Shown here in pieces: positions 1-12,700 of a stretch of 64,000 nucleotides of DNA. A program made the position numbers and the translations under genes. This DNA comes from Liolophura sinensis (Eukaryota > Mollusca > Polyplacophora > Chitonida > Chitonidae): positions 8,871,606 through 8,935,605 of the forward strand of contig NC_088305.1 of assembly GCF_032854445.1 (NCBI RefSeq). Direction: 5' to 3'. Position 1 is the first letter of the stretch, and the number at the start of each line of letters is the position of its first letter. The notes beneath the pieces are model-generated. The model had not been told where the DNA came from, made no database searches, and saw only the letters and a program-made list of their open reading frames with translations.

Positions 1-726
1 GACAATCTGAAACATCTGTTGTTTACGGGCGGCATAACAAAATCCCGCCTTCCTCAAATATTCGCTTAGTTCATGTTACTCTGGAAAAGCTGTTTGTCTC
101 CTCGATAGGGTAGCACTTTTCCGTGATTTGTGTAACTGGGACACGTAATTAATGTCTTCCCTTTTCGATTCGATTCTCAGAATTGAAGCTTTCACGAAAA
201 GTGCTGCCATGACGGGTGAAATTCGGCTAAATGGTTAAGTGCAATTCTTTAACAATACCCCGTCTATGTTTTTAGCGAGAGTTGGTAGAACTGTCCAAAT
301 CAATACAAACTTTAATCAATCATCATGATACTACATGGCGTGTCAGATGACGTGACTTGTGATGCCCTCCGTACAAAACAAAACAGGAATGGATTAAAAT
401 ATTCATGGAATAAAAGATTATACAGACAATATGACCATTCAGCAAGATAACAAGAAAAAAAATAACGGTCATAAGTGCGACGCATGCGCATATCAAATGG
501 AAAAAAATGCAAATTCCCAACAACAAAAACAATAACAAAATAATACCAGTCATATCGTTGATAGTGTTAAAAATGGTGACCCATGGGATGCCTTTATTAA
601 ATGCGCTTGCGTCGTAGCTTGTGTCTTTATTCTTTTTTTGCAATGATCAGAGATAACTATAAATTTTGCGAACTAGTGTCAGAACACGAGTGCATTAGGC
701 CTAACCATGCAGTACTATTAAAACTG
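1..726. other. No gene seen; presumed cyclase intron
   Basis: Low-complexity AT-rich sequence with short chance ORFs only. If the cyclase continues downstream, this is intron on its minus strand. Confidence 0.5.
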
Positions 727-754
727 CCCCTCATCCCGACCCCCAACCCCACCC
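727..754 (-). other. G-quadruplex-forming motif on the minus strand
   Basis: C-runs at 727-730, 735-737, 740-744, 747-750 and 752-754 give five G-runs on the minus strand, the coding strand of the cyclase. Confidence 0.7.
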
Positions 755-1239
755 AAACTCATAACGGATCCCGAACGCCTCTCCCATCACCAAGTGATCA
801 CCGCCAGTGCATCAGCCATGGGGGCGCTCCCACACTGTGTTCTCGTCTCTCCACAACTAATGTTATTATCACAGTGTTTCTTCAACCATTTCCTCGGGCG
901 GTCAGCAAATTAACTGGGCTGGACGCACACTATCATTTCTTCGCGAAGACATGAAAGGAAAGATTATAACGTCCGATTTTTATACCCGGTCATCGCCGAC
1001 TGATGGACAATAGTGGAACTGTTCCCAATTTGTCGGGTTAATAACTTTGGTATAGCTATAGCCCACTGCAGCAATAACTCAACACTGGGGAGCTAGGTTC
1101 TGCTGACACTGATATAACGTGGGAACATAGTGTAAGTCATAACACAATTCACTGTGGGAAACAGTAGCTTCAGCGTGTGAAATGATGGTTATGGATTAAA
1201 TCACATCTACTGACTGACTGACTGATTGATTGTTGCTTA

Positions 1240-1490
1240 ACTCTATACTCAAGAATGTTTCAGACATACTCAGTCGCCTAGAACATACCTTGCGTCTTTC
1301 CTACATTAATGAAAACAGTTGACTGCCTCTCTTTGTGCGATTACGTTCTATTTCTATATACTTTCTCAGGTTTTTGGTAGTTTGTGTTAAACGTCGTTTT
1401 GGGAAACGGCCTTGCGATTATTGACCCGGAACGTCCTTGTTGGTTTACGGCTGGTATACGAATGTCTGTTTCGACGAATAGATACAACGG
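1240..1490 (+). repeat. Repeat family B copy, joined to an A/D-like fragment
   Basis: Positions 1276-1490 share the family B core (CCTTGCGTCTTTCC, a TATATACTTTCT segment, GTTTGTGTTAAACG, CTTGCGATTATTGACCCGGA, then TACGAATGTC). The 1200-1275 flank (ACTCAAGAATGTTTCAGACA) is instead like families A/D, so the copy is chimeric or a nested insertion. Confidence 0.75.
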
Positions 1491-1514
1491 TTGTCTGTTG
1501 TATAGATGGTGTGA

Positions 1515-1541
1515 GGGTGGGGGTTGGGGTGGGTGGGGTGG
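1515..1541 (+). other. G-quadruplex-forming motif
   Basis: Five G-runs of three or more (1515-1517, 1519-1523, 1526-1529, 1531-1533, 1535-1538) are separated by one or two T. This fits the standard G3+N1-7 pattern on the plus strand, which is the non-template (mRNA-like) side for a plus-strand gene and the template side for the cyclase. Confidence 0.75.
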
Positions 1542-2186
1542 TAGTGTTTAGGTTAAATCACGGACTTAAAGATATGTACACCATACTTGGGGGAACGCCA
1601 GTAGTCTTGAGTGTGAAGAATGTCGTGAGGATGAAATACAGCGAACAAACTTTCAAAGCTCATGGAATACAAGGATATGTACGTTTTGGTCTTGCATGTT
1701 AATTGATGTCGAGCAAGTTTTACATAATTCAGGATTTCAATATCCTGCCTGCCGCAGGTGACGGCGTGTCAAGAGTTATGTGGTTGTTTGTGATGGAAAC
1801 ATGATTTGTGTTACCTCGTTATACCTAATTACCCCCAGTTAACAGACATTAGGACCGGTTAAACAGAGAAGCTAGTTATAACTGTGTTATACTTAATGTG
1901 GTTACGAGAACAAAAGTGTTTCTGGTATTTATCAATTTTGGCAAAGTGTACAGACGTAAAGAATTAGCTTTTGTGAATTTGAGTCTGGCTTATACCAGAA
2001 TGTAGACTGAATCGAACTATTGTTTTTTCCAACTCCACTTTGGTATAAAAGGTTATTTCAGCCACTGGTGTCTGACGTGATGTTTCAGTGAGGCAGTACT
2101 GTCCATATGGCTGCATTGAGAAAGGGAAATCCTGTCCACTTCTATCAGATACTTATTTTTCAATGTTTGATGTCTAATCATCATTT

Positions 2187-2190
<4 letters not shown>

Positions 2191-2265
<75 letters not shown>

Positions 2266-2280
2266 GTGTATGTATACACA
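2191..2280. repeat. (TA)n microsatellite grading into TGTA/TATG
   Basis: A pure TA run of about 32 units spans 2191-2255 and is followed by TATG/TGTA variants to about 2280. The sequence is self-complementary and probably length-variable. Confidence 0.98.
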
Positions 2281-3596
2281 TAGGCGTCGTATATATACAA
2301 TAGTCAGTTGATCGCCACTCTTTATATGCATCCAGCAGAGCGCCAAACAGTCCGATCTCCACAGGCCGATCTGAAGGAATCTTGCAGATGTATGGAAGAC
2401 GATAGCAGCCATATCATGTTATTGAGAATGTAGTAGAGTCAGGCGTTTAGATTTGGTACAGGGTATTTACACAGGTGGTAAGGAACAGAATTCCAGTGGT
2501 TAGTGTACATGTATCTATTATTAGTACGGACAGCGTGCTATTCTGCGGTGGGAATGCAGGCCTTACCAGACTTAGAGAGGGCGAAAGGACGTATGGACCC
2601 TGAGAAAGCACAGCCTCCTGTAAATATTGGTATTGTTCGATATTACATTACATTATACAAACTCCCGGCCTCTGGAAGTAAAATAACAGGAGTGCTGGGA
2701 AGATTCTGTCGAGTGCTACAAGATCCTTTCGTCAGAAGGAATTTAAAAATACATTTACTGCAAAACATAAATAAACGACAATGGCATCAGCTGAAGATTT
2801 CTTGGTAACTGCATTACATGAGACTTCATGTATTACTACTGAATCCAAGACTGGAGAAAAACTCTTTCTAAAGCCCGGCAGAAATTCCATTATCACACTG
2901 TTTTGGAAGGTTTCTTTAAATATTTTTTGGGGATTTTAAACTGAAGAAAACCCACTGTACAGTTACTTTCATTAATACAGAAGCGCTGTGAACAAATCTG
3001 TCGTTGGTAAAACTTTCGATAACTGATTATTTTTCCTGACATTTCCATTACCAAAGTGCAGGGGAAAAAGCAAGGAAAAGCGTGTCTACATAAAGCCAAA
3101 GGTTTAGACGTTCATCACACACCGAGAAATTTCAAAGAAGCCCTCGAAAAAAGCTTCATTCACGCCATATTCTTCATTCACGAGGCACAATCTAATCAAA
3201 TTAGTTCAGCTGGAATGCAGATTTTGCAAAAGCACATCAGAATTCAACAAACATTTTCTTTTTGCACCAAAATAATTGCAAATACCTGTCAACATAGGCT
3301 ACATTTCTTAGAAAGCTTAATGGTGTAGGGTTATGCATGATTTGAAACCTGTGTATAGGTCAGAACGCTTTATAGAGAGCGACCACAAAAAGACATCAGC
3401 CTAAATCATAAACCCAAATATATGGTCGGGTGGAATCTCTTCTTATTATTATGACCAGATGTCAATATGTTGTGTCTGTCACAAATTCAGTTATGACACA
3501 TCAACACATATTTCACATAAATCGGTTTAGCGTCGACGGTATCGGTAACTGAGCCATTAATCGTAACCACTTAGGAGTACAACAACGACAACTCAC

Positions 3597-3767
3597 CAAT
3601 TTGGAAGGTTTGTCCTCTTGTGAAGGCGTCAAGACGCTGGAGAAGGGAATTTCCGCGTTAAACTTGACGGATTGGATCAAGCGCATCACGCAATTGGAGA
3701 CGTTTTTGAAGGAGAGTTTTTTGGGCCTGAGAGCCATGTAGTCCTTATTCATCAGCGTCAGGGGCTG
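3597..3767 (-). CDS. ADCY1: Adenylate cyclase exon: C1b region with putative calmodulin-binding helix
   Basis: This exon has 57 codons in phase 0, from [20 protein letters not shown] through [20 protein letters not shown] to [17 protein letters not shown]. The segment [20 protein letters not shown] lines up with the C1b calmodulin-binding segment of vertebrate type 1 cyclase, recalled as basic and amphipathic and followed by FKAEIPFSNV. C1b is variable between cyclase subtypes, so this exon is the best subtype evidence in the window. Calmodulin binding itself is inferred. The acceptor is CTTTTGCTTTCAG and the donor is TG|GTGAGT. No later exon was found in 1-3596. Confidence 0.92.
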
Positions 3768-6700
3768 CTGAAAGCAAAAGGCGGGAACAAAAAGGGACAA
3801 GTGTAAAGTATATAGTGGATACTGCGACAGGTTGATTGATAGCCTGTTGATTAAAGCGTTTTGTTCGTCAAATGTTGGCATGATTGATTAAAACAAATCA
3901 AGACTTACTTAAATTCACCCGTGGAACCATTGTTTATTCGCTTAAAACATCAAGGACTGACACTTGGAATGACCGAATAACATATTTAATCTTTCTTGCA
4001 AGAACAGGAAAGGTCGAACCAGAGTTTAATTGAGCTGCCCGTGAAGTCCAATGTGAGGAAGGAAGGGAAGCGAAAATATTCTCTAAATAATATGAAAAGC
4101 AACACAAATTTCATCTTCTCGGCCTCATAAATCCGAACTTCACAGTTTACACGTTCTTCAGTTTGTTGGATTGTCTATAACATATTATATTCAGCCGCAG
4201 AACATCGTCCAAGGGTTCTCCTATAACGTCTCATGCTATCTTTCACCTCGTCGTCTGCCTACAGCTTCTTCTTGCGAGTGAAGTGCCCGGATATGCGCAG
4301 TTTCACTTTGTCTGGATTTCAAACATAACGTATCACAGACATAGGGCCTTTGGAATCGTTTTTCACTGCCTGAGGCTTTTGTAGCACATCATCGGTTATT
4401 GTATGTTGGCCTAAGTCACTGTTTTATCTAAAATGCATGGTAAAAAGCGTTTATACGTGTTCATTTCCAAGTCCTTGCACATTAGTTCCATTAAAACTGC
4501 GTGGTCATAGAAATTGCTTTACAGTGAAAAACGTCGCCCTGATAGTTACAAGCACTTCCCGTAACCGATTGCGGGTCTTTTTGGCTTATTATTTAAAAAA
4601 TTGTTATTCAAAATTTGAATCTCCAATATGTTCTGGAGTGAGCGATCAAAGAAGTTCAAATCATGATACACAGTTATCGTATTAAACATCATACTCGTAA
4701 ATTATTACAAATATAATCTTCTACATAGGATCCCAAATGTAATTTCATATTTTGACTCCATGCAGAGAAATGGGAAGTTGCTGTGGGAAAGACAAAACTT
4801 TACCTTTCTGGGACGTTTCGCCTTGATAAGGAAAGTTTCAATGTTGTGTTCCTTCAAGTACTGGTTTCTGTCCCCTCCATAGCCTGGCTCTACCTCATAT
4901 TCTCCCTGTAGACTGTCTAGGGTGGCACGAGTCACGTGTACACGACTGTAGAAACCAAGATACATTCCACTGAGTGAGTGAGTGAGTGCTTGGGGTTTGA
5001 CGTCGTACTCAACAATTTTTCAGTCATATGACGACGAAGGAATCATTAGGGTGCATGTATGTGTAATGTGCCTCCTTGTTGCAGGACGGATTTCCACCGC
5101 TCTTTTATTTAGTGCTGCTTCACTGAGACGACTTACCGAAGGCAAGTAAGCCGCCCCGCTCGAGCCATTATACTGATACGGGTCAACCAGTCGTTGCACT
5201 ATCCCCTTCATGCTGAACGCCAAGCGAGGAAGTTACAACTTCCTCTTTTAAAGTCTTAGGTGTGACTCGATCAAGGACTACCGGTCCCGAAGCGACATTC
5301 CACTGAGAACATGGCTTCCGTTACAGAATGTACCTTAGGCAAGTGCATTCGAAAGATTTCACTGATTGATGTTTAGCGCCAACGTCACGAATTATAAGAT
5401 GGGGAACAGCTTAATGAGTAAAGGAAATTGAAACAGTCGGAGTAAACCACCGACCTATGGCGAATTACTGGCAAACTTTCCCAGGCTTGACCGTATTGTA
5501 TTGATGGAAAGCAAAGTGGTCTCCAGGGAACTTAATGCAAGACCAAACGAAAGAGTATATTTCCACCAAGGCTCTGGGAACAAATCTCAACTATTCCATC
5601 CGAGAATGGAGTTGAACCCTCGTCTCGTGCGACTTTGTGATCGAAAAGACAAGTCAAATGTTACAACCCATAAACAAGTCTAAGTCACGGCGTTATCGTA
5701 ATGTTAACGTTAACAGACACTATCACAACATACCGAATCAAACGTATCTCAGGAAACAAAATAGGTAACACTGAAGTTTTAAAAATGCACGACCCTCATT
5801 AGGGAAGTTTCGGAATTTGAAGATGTGCATACAGAGTGAATACCCGGCAAAATGATGATCAAAAGACACGGAATAGTCCTAACCCAAGCTCTTGAATGGA
5901 GCAAATTTTTTTCAAATGCAGTGTTTACGTGCAAAAACCCAATATATCACAAACAGTGAACAACTCTATAAATTTTAAAGCGACGTGACTGGTTTTCCTT
6001 AGGTTTTTGGCTCTGGAAATGTGAACAAAAAGTGAATCAGTTTTATAACTCATGAAGTGGAAGCCTTTGGGTTGATATTGGAATAACGCAACTCTTTCTT
6101 TCTGTTCAGCCTTTTATGATACACATTACGATGCATCGACAGTATTCTCCAGAATTCATACCAATTAGCTATACACAAACGACATCAACAATATGTAACG
6201 AAGTGCGGTAGCCATAAGTAATATGTCCTACTCATTTCAAGATACCGGTTCACAAACAGAACGAAGTTTGAATTCGAATGCCAGATTCTGTCTTATCATT
6301 AGCTACGAAGGGGCAGCTGTGTGAAGACGGAATTGTGGTTAGGTTTTATTGTTGTAGGAAATGACGCTGTTCTTGAAATTTGTCTTATTAGTGATGCTGT
6401 ATCTTTACAGCGTATTTACAAGCCTCTGGAGACGTGATATCAGTGGGCTTTCAACGTTGCGAAAGTCACCATTTGTCCACGAAGACACAAACTGTAAGAT
6501 TATATAACAGATTTTCCAATCCGATACTATTAAAAACTTTAGTCACGCTCGTATGGTACGCAATACTAAACCTAGGCGTCGATACATTCATTCTTAAACC
6601 AATAGCCGTCCATGAAAGACGAAAGACGGGCCAATTATCACCAAACCAGTTTCTCCATGATCGACGGAAGTGTTAATTACGTTCTCTAATTATATACGTG

Positions 6701-9700
6701 ACAAGAAGCGTCACTTGTTTGAATGTACTTTCTTTAGAAAACGCGGGGTAAACACTAATAGTAAAATTCATTTATTTTGTCTTGCGGTAATATTTGCACG
6801 ATTTAAATCTCCATCAAAAATCTAGGCGTAAATATTGGTATTTATTTATAGATCAATATATCCGTGTTAGCCAGTTTTGAGTGGATGTAGTTTGATAATG
6901 AGATACCTGTCAAAAGCTTCGTTATTCTGTGCCACTTATGCAGTTCTTTTTATACTGCTTTTGGGGTGTGTATTTTACTACGCTTAAAACATTTACACGA
7001 GCAGTAGGTGTAAAGTAAACTATGATAAACTCATAAGAGGCCTGATTTCACAGATTACGTATGGCTAAGTATCACACTTTCGATGCTGCTCCAGTTTTAT
7101 TCTGCGCGATGTAATCTTTTGTTTCAGATTGAACCACATATACAACGTCTTGCCACCTGAGCGAAAATAAAGTAAGTGGAAGTTAAAGGCGAGGCATTAC
7201 CCTGGCACTCCTCCAGCCTCCATATGATTGGCCAGCTTAACGTCATTGCTGAACACGTCATACTGCCATTTCTTCAGGCCCAGGACGCCGCAGAGGACCC
7301 GCCCCGTGTGGAGCCCTACTCTCATGTTCAGCTGGACGTCAGTCGCGTCACACACCGTTCTGAAATAGAACACGGTAGATATTTATTTTCTTTAACGAAG
7401 TCATATAGTAACAGTGGCTGATTCCGCCAAACGATTTTTGAGATAAGTCAAAATTTAAAACCTTAATGAAATATACAATTGATGGCCCCAGAGGTTTCAA
7501 TTTTTATCTACTTTGAACGCATACGTCCTAAAATACTGGAGTCAAAACTGGCTTTGCAGAATCGGCCCCTGCTGTTTTAACATGATAAAACTAATACACC
7601 ATGGAATAAACAATATGGCCTCTATCATCGCTGTTAAACCAGAGTTTAAAATACAGATTTCAAATCGATACCTGCTGGAGCTTGTTACCACTGGTTTAAA
7701 AAACAAAGTCAGAAGTTACGTCGAAAAATCACGAGCAATAACAAAACGAGTTTGTTGTCCATACGTATTGTGTTTATATCAGAAATAATTAGTGCCAACG
7801 TATAAAGGGTCAGTTACGACACATTTTTATGAAACCAGCAGATTCCACGAGATTTCAAAGTGTATGTATGTTTGGGGTTTTACGCCGTAGTTAATTTTCA
7901 GTCAGATGACGTCGAAGAGTCATTAGGATGTCTGTACATATACTGTGTCTTCTTGTGGCAGGGCGAGTCCATGCCGCCAAAGTGTTGCCGTCACTGAAGT
8001 ATCATGCCGAAAACACCAGGCACGACACCCCATCCAGCCACATTATACTCACACCAGGCCAACCAACTCTGTTTTCTCGCTCTAACCTTTCAGTGCAGAT
8101 TTGAGTTGTAACACATAGGAATTTGTCCCACACTATACGTATGATGCCACAGGTTTGTTTGTATTTTGAGCAACTCTAAACTTGTGACGTCTAATAAACT
8201 ACAATTAACATCTTTGCATTTTTTTTTACCTAACTCTGCTTAAGTCAGGGTGGTAGGGGGGCATGTAATTTGCTACTGTTTAATTTATTTGTTTGTTTGA
8301 TTGGTGTTTTACGCCGTACCCAAGAATACTTCACTTATATGACGGCGTCCAGCGTTATGGTGGGAGGAACCCGGGCAGAGCCCGGGAGAAACCCACGACC
8401 ATCTGCAGGTTGCTGACAGACCTTCGAACGTACAGGCTACTTTTCTATTTTTTAAGCATTTAGATGAACAGTCAAAATAAAACCCTGACGTAAAGCGACA
8501 AGGAGCCGTATTTCACCGGTTACGTGTGGCCATTTGCAAGCCATCACACTGTCGTCGTTGATCTGGTTTTGCTCTTTTTGCTGTAAATCTATTAATTATT
8601 TTGATCCCTATATAGTGCGTAATGCCGAAGAACGCTTTAAGCTTATCCCATGGAAGTAAGAGAGATTCCCGATCAGAAGTCCGTAAATAATCATGCATAA
8701 ATAGGAATGGGTGAATACCAGATGTATGGTCATGAACGATGTGGCCAGTAAAGAAAACAGTGTGCAATCTATACCCAGTACCTTCTCCACCTTTCCCAGA
8801 AATAATCCATAATCGCACTGTTTTTAAATTGCTACATCCAAGAATCTGCATATGATTCAAAAAGGGACACAGGTTAAGCTTGTACGTTTACCAAACGTTA
8901 AAATCATCGGATTCGTCACGTTCGTATTAATTGGGTCAAACGGTTTCGATTACGGCGCTGAATTGTGAAGTGGCCTGTGATTGTTTTTGGGAACGACTGA
9001 TGGTAGAGGAAGAAGGTTACTACGGCATCTCGACATATCTGCAGATCGATCCCGGGTTAATTATAGATGGTAAATGCTCACGACCAAACTACCGTCATTG
9101 TAGCTGCAAAAGACGAGTGATTTCTCCACTGCTGCCAATTTACCGTTGTTTGCGAACCATCAAGCAGAACTAAGCCTCGGCTCGAGTCGGGTTACGTGCA
9201 TACACGGACTAGATGGCTAAAGAAAATTAGTTGCTGCTACCTTTGAAAGAATACAGCACACAAAGGAACTCTTAGATTTGATTAGAGCTTTCCTCCAGCA
9301 AATATCGCTGGGGAAACCTCGATTCTTTGACAGATCACAATCGTCGATAGCTTTGCCCTCGAAATTAAGTCATCACGTGATGGCAAAATACGTAAGAAGT
9401 GAAACGACATTGTGCTGTATATACAGTATGGTATAATGGTTTGGTGAGATGGATTTGCAAAGATGAATTTTGCCTCAAATTAAGAACTTCTTTTAGCGTC
9501 TTTGCCAATGGATTATCAAAGAAAAGAAATGCATAAAATCTGTGAAGGTAACAAGTAACAACATCAACGTTATTTGGGATTAACCCTTTATAGGCATAAC
9601 CACAGATTCTTGTTCTACAACTTTTCTGGATTTCAAACCACGGACCAGGTTTGGCACCTTGTCGCCAGCAATACATGTCGACCATATATAATTACGGCCA

Positions 9701-12700
9701 ACAATAACGCTATTACTCAAACCACTTCTAAATGAAATCCAAAAATCTGACAGGAAGGCAATGCATTGCATTTCTGCTTCCTGCTTTTAGCGTGAAATCG
9801 TCCCCCTGTCGCGTAGGTCGATTTTGAGCTTGCTGAAAGTTACGGCTCTTCTATGGAACAACACTATGACTTCCCCGGTGTGGGTTTAAACTTATTACAT
9901 AACAGGTGTAGCCAATGGGCTCGGGCAGATAAAATATTCTTTTCCATTAAACTATGGTCCTATAGAGTCTTTTCTTTTGTATATACTCAGGTGTCAATGT
10001 CTTCTTCAATCCGATCTACGAAAGAAGTTGATTACTGAAGCAAGTTTTGCCTTACGAATAGCATCGTAATCATATGACTTGACCAGAACTGATAAACATA
10101 TGTAGGTGCTTGTGTAACTTTACGATAAGATGACAAAAGTAACATGTGCCACGTGGAATAGAACAGTAAAAAGTGGACGCCATACAAATAGCTTTGGCTG
10201 TATTGAGCATTAATTAGAAGAACAATGTGTATATGATATAAAACCTACAGGCCTACAATACATAATCCGTGTGTATTAACTATATGTTCAAACTTACCTA
10301 AAACATAACTTGGCAAATATAAAAACAGTCAATACTGATAGGAATCGAACTCTAGATCTCCTTGCCAGCTGAGTTGTAAGCCATGTGACCAAACCAATTG
10401 AAAACACATGTAATGGAATGTTATTTTTATGAAATATAATATTTGGTCAATATATTTAGCAGAAAGGGCCCCAGCAGATATTTCATCCCTTTTTTTAATT
10501 CATAAAAATATGATTGCGTGAACCAACATTGCACTTCGGAATAGTTTACAAGTCCAAACATAAATAATTTTGCTTCGCATAATCATATTCTTATTACAAT
10601 GGGAATTCTCCCTGGAAATTTGCTTTGGACATTACTTTTGTCTTCCGATAACACAAAAAGTATGAATCACAGTTAAATTTTTCACTGATTTCTGGGATAG
10701 TATTTGTACGTTAGATTCAAATAAGTTTTTCCAGCATGAAAAAAAGACACCACACGCCAGCACCACCGGGGGCATGATTTCCTACATATTTGCAAATGGT
10801 ACATTTACACTCTTTGTTGGTCTAAAAAAACCCATCTAGTAAGTAACAAGCTAAAAATGTAACACGTTTTATAGCGTATTCTCCCAACAAAATGGCATGC
10901 AGAAGTTACATTTGAAAAGACATATGGGATTTGGGACTTTATTATCTCAAGCAAAACCGTTTATAAAAACCTAACGGTTGTGCGAAGACTTGATCCTTCA
11001 GCGCGTGTTATTTTCACTGTTGTTGTTCATCCAGGTTGAAATCGATAACTTTCATTCCATGTTCGATGACAGAATTCCACATATCTGCCTTCTATCTTCT
11101 TTCAGATAGCCCAGTTGAACACTTTTAACGCAGCAATTAAAAGTGCTTAGCATTCATAATTCATCCAAAACATAAAAATATCCCAAACACGCAAATCATG
11201 TTTAGGTCGCTCCGTCCAGCCTTCTGGGAACTTATAAATATTTGCTGAAATTCAATATTTAAGGCTATCTTGATACTGAAGTTTCACCAATTTTGTGCCG
11301 AAATCTCCAGTGGATTATTTTCTGCAAGAGTAAGGTAAGAGTCACGATAAACGAACACTCCACGCAATACACGCAGAAGTCATCTTGGCAGTTACTTATT
11401 TAAACGGGTGAGGATATATATTTGAATTCACGACAAATTTAAACGCTCCGCACTTCCATCTTCCTCTGGGGGCTGAACAATAAAATCGCTTGTGTTATAC
11501 TTGGCTCAGGTTGTGTTAGAAAAGACATGGCTCGCCTCTCAAGCTGCGCTCCACTCGAACAAGATTTTTGGCTCAGCGCCAGGAACGCGTGGTCCGATCA
11601 TGACAGGTACTAGTTCCGATCACGTCCACCCAGACGGATGTACAAGATGTAGTCGATGTCAGATTGACCCGTTCCCAGCAGGAACAGTCAGGTGCCAATA
11701 TATACTAGATTCAGATTACCACCGGGGAGGTCATGGATGAGGTCAATATGTATCGATTTCGGTCTATTTTCCTGAGAACTAGGAAATTAGCTTATTACCC
11801 ACAGAAAAGTATGTTGTTAGTGAAAGTGTTTAGTTAATCGTTTTCTCCTATACATAAGTATTACCGTAGTATCCAGCATTTGTATTTAAAATGCTGGAAA
11901 CTCGTAAATCAAAATGTTCAATTATAGAAGTAGGCTTAGTAAACCCAATAAATCAACCCAAAGACGCCATCCACAAAGCCTATTGACTTATCAACACTTT
12001 TTATGTATTTAAATTTTGGGGTTTAGGACCGTTCTTAAGAATATATTTCATTTATACGACGGAGGTATGATTTATGGTTGGATAATTAACGATCGATCGT
12101 CTGTACCTATGGCAACAGTTTAGTCGAATGTTCCCCAAAGGTTTCAAGCAATAATGCAACCAGTTTAAGAAAAACTTATGGAAGCAATTCATTCGAATCG
12201 AATCATTTATTTATTTGACTGGTGTTTAACGTCGTGCCCTAGATATGTCACTACTATGATTCATGGTTCGACGAAGCCAAAGTGAGCGAAATGAACCACA
12301 GACATTAGGTCAGGCACCATACCAACCTCCTGATTCCTCCCACCATAATGCTGGCCGCCGTCGTATAAGTGAAATATTCTTCAGTACGGCGTAAAACACC
12401 AATCAAATAAATAAATAAATAAATCAACCAACCTCCTGACTTGAAACCGCTGCCAAGAAAACGATAGCTGGTTTTAACCTTGCGAGTACATTAGCCAATG
12501 ACCTATTATAGCAAACCAGCGCTTTCGTCATCAGACCAACAATTCTCTCCCGGTCTAAACACAAGCACATACACATATTACCAGTAGTCAAAACTACAGG
12601 GTATCGTTGGGATTGAAATGTTTTCCTTTTAATTACACCCTAACCTATAATTTTCTTCACACTCACGCAATTGCATCGATCATGTCCAGCCCCATCTCCA

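Noticed and set aside
2053-2412. 119-codon minus-strand ORF.
   Set aside because: Its core is an IYIYIY run translated from the (TA)n microsatellite.
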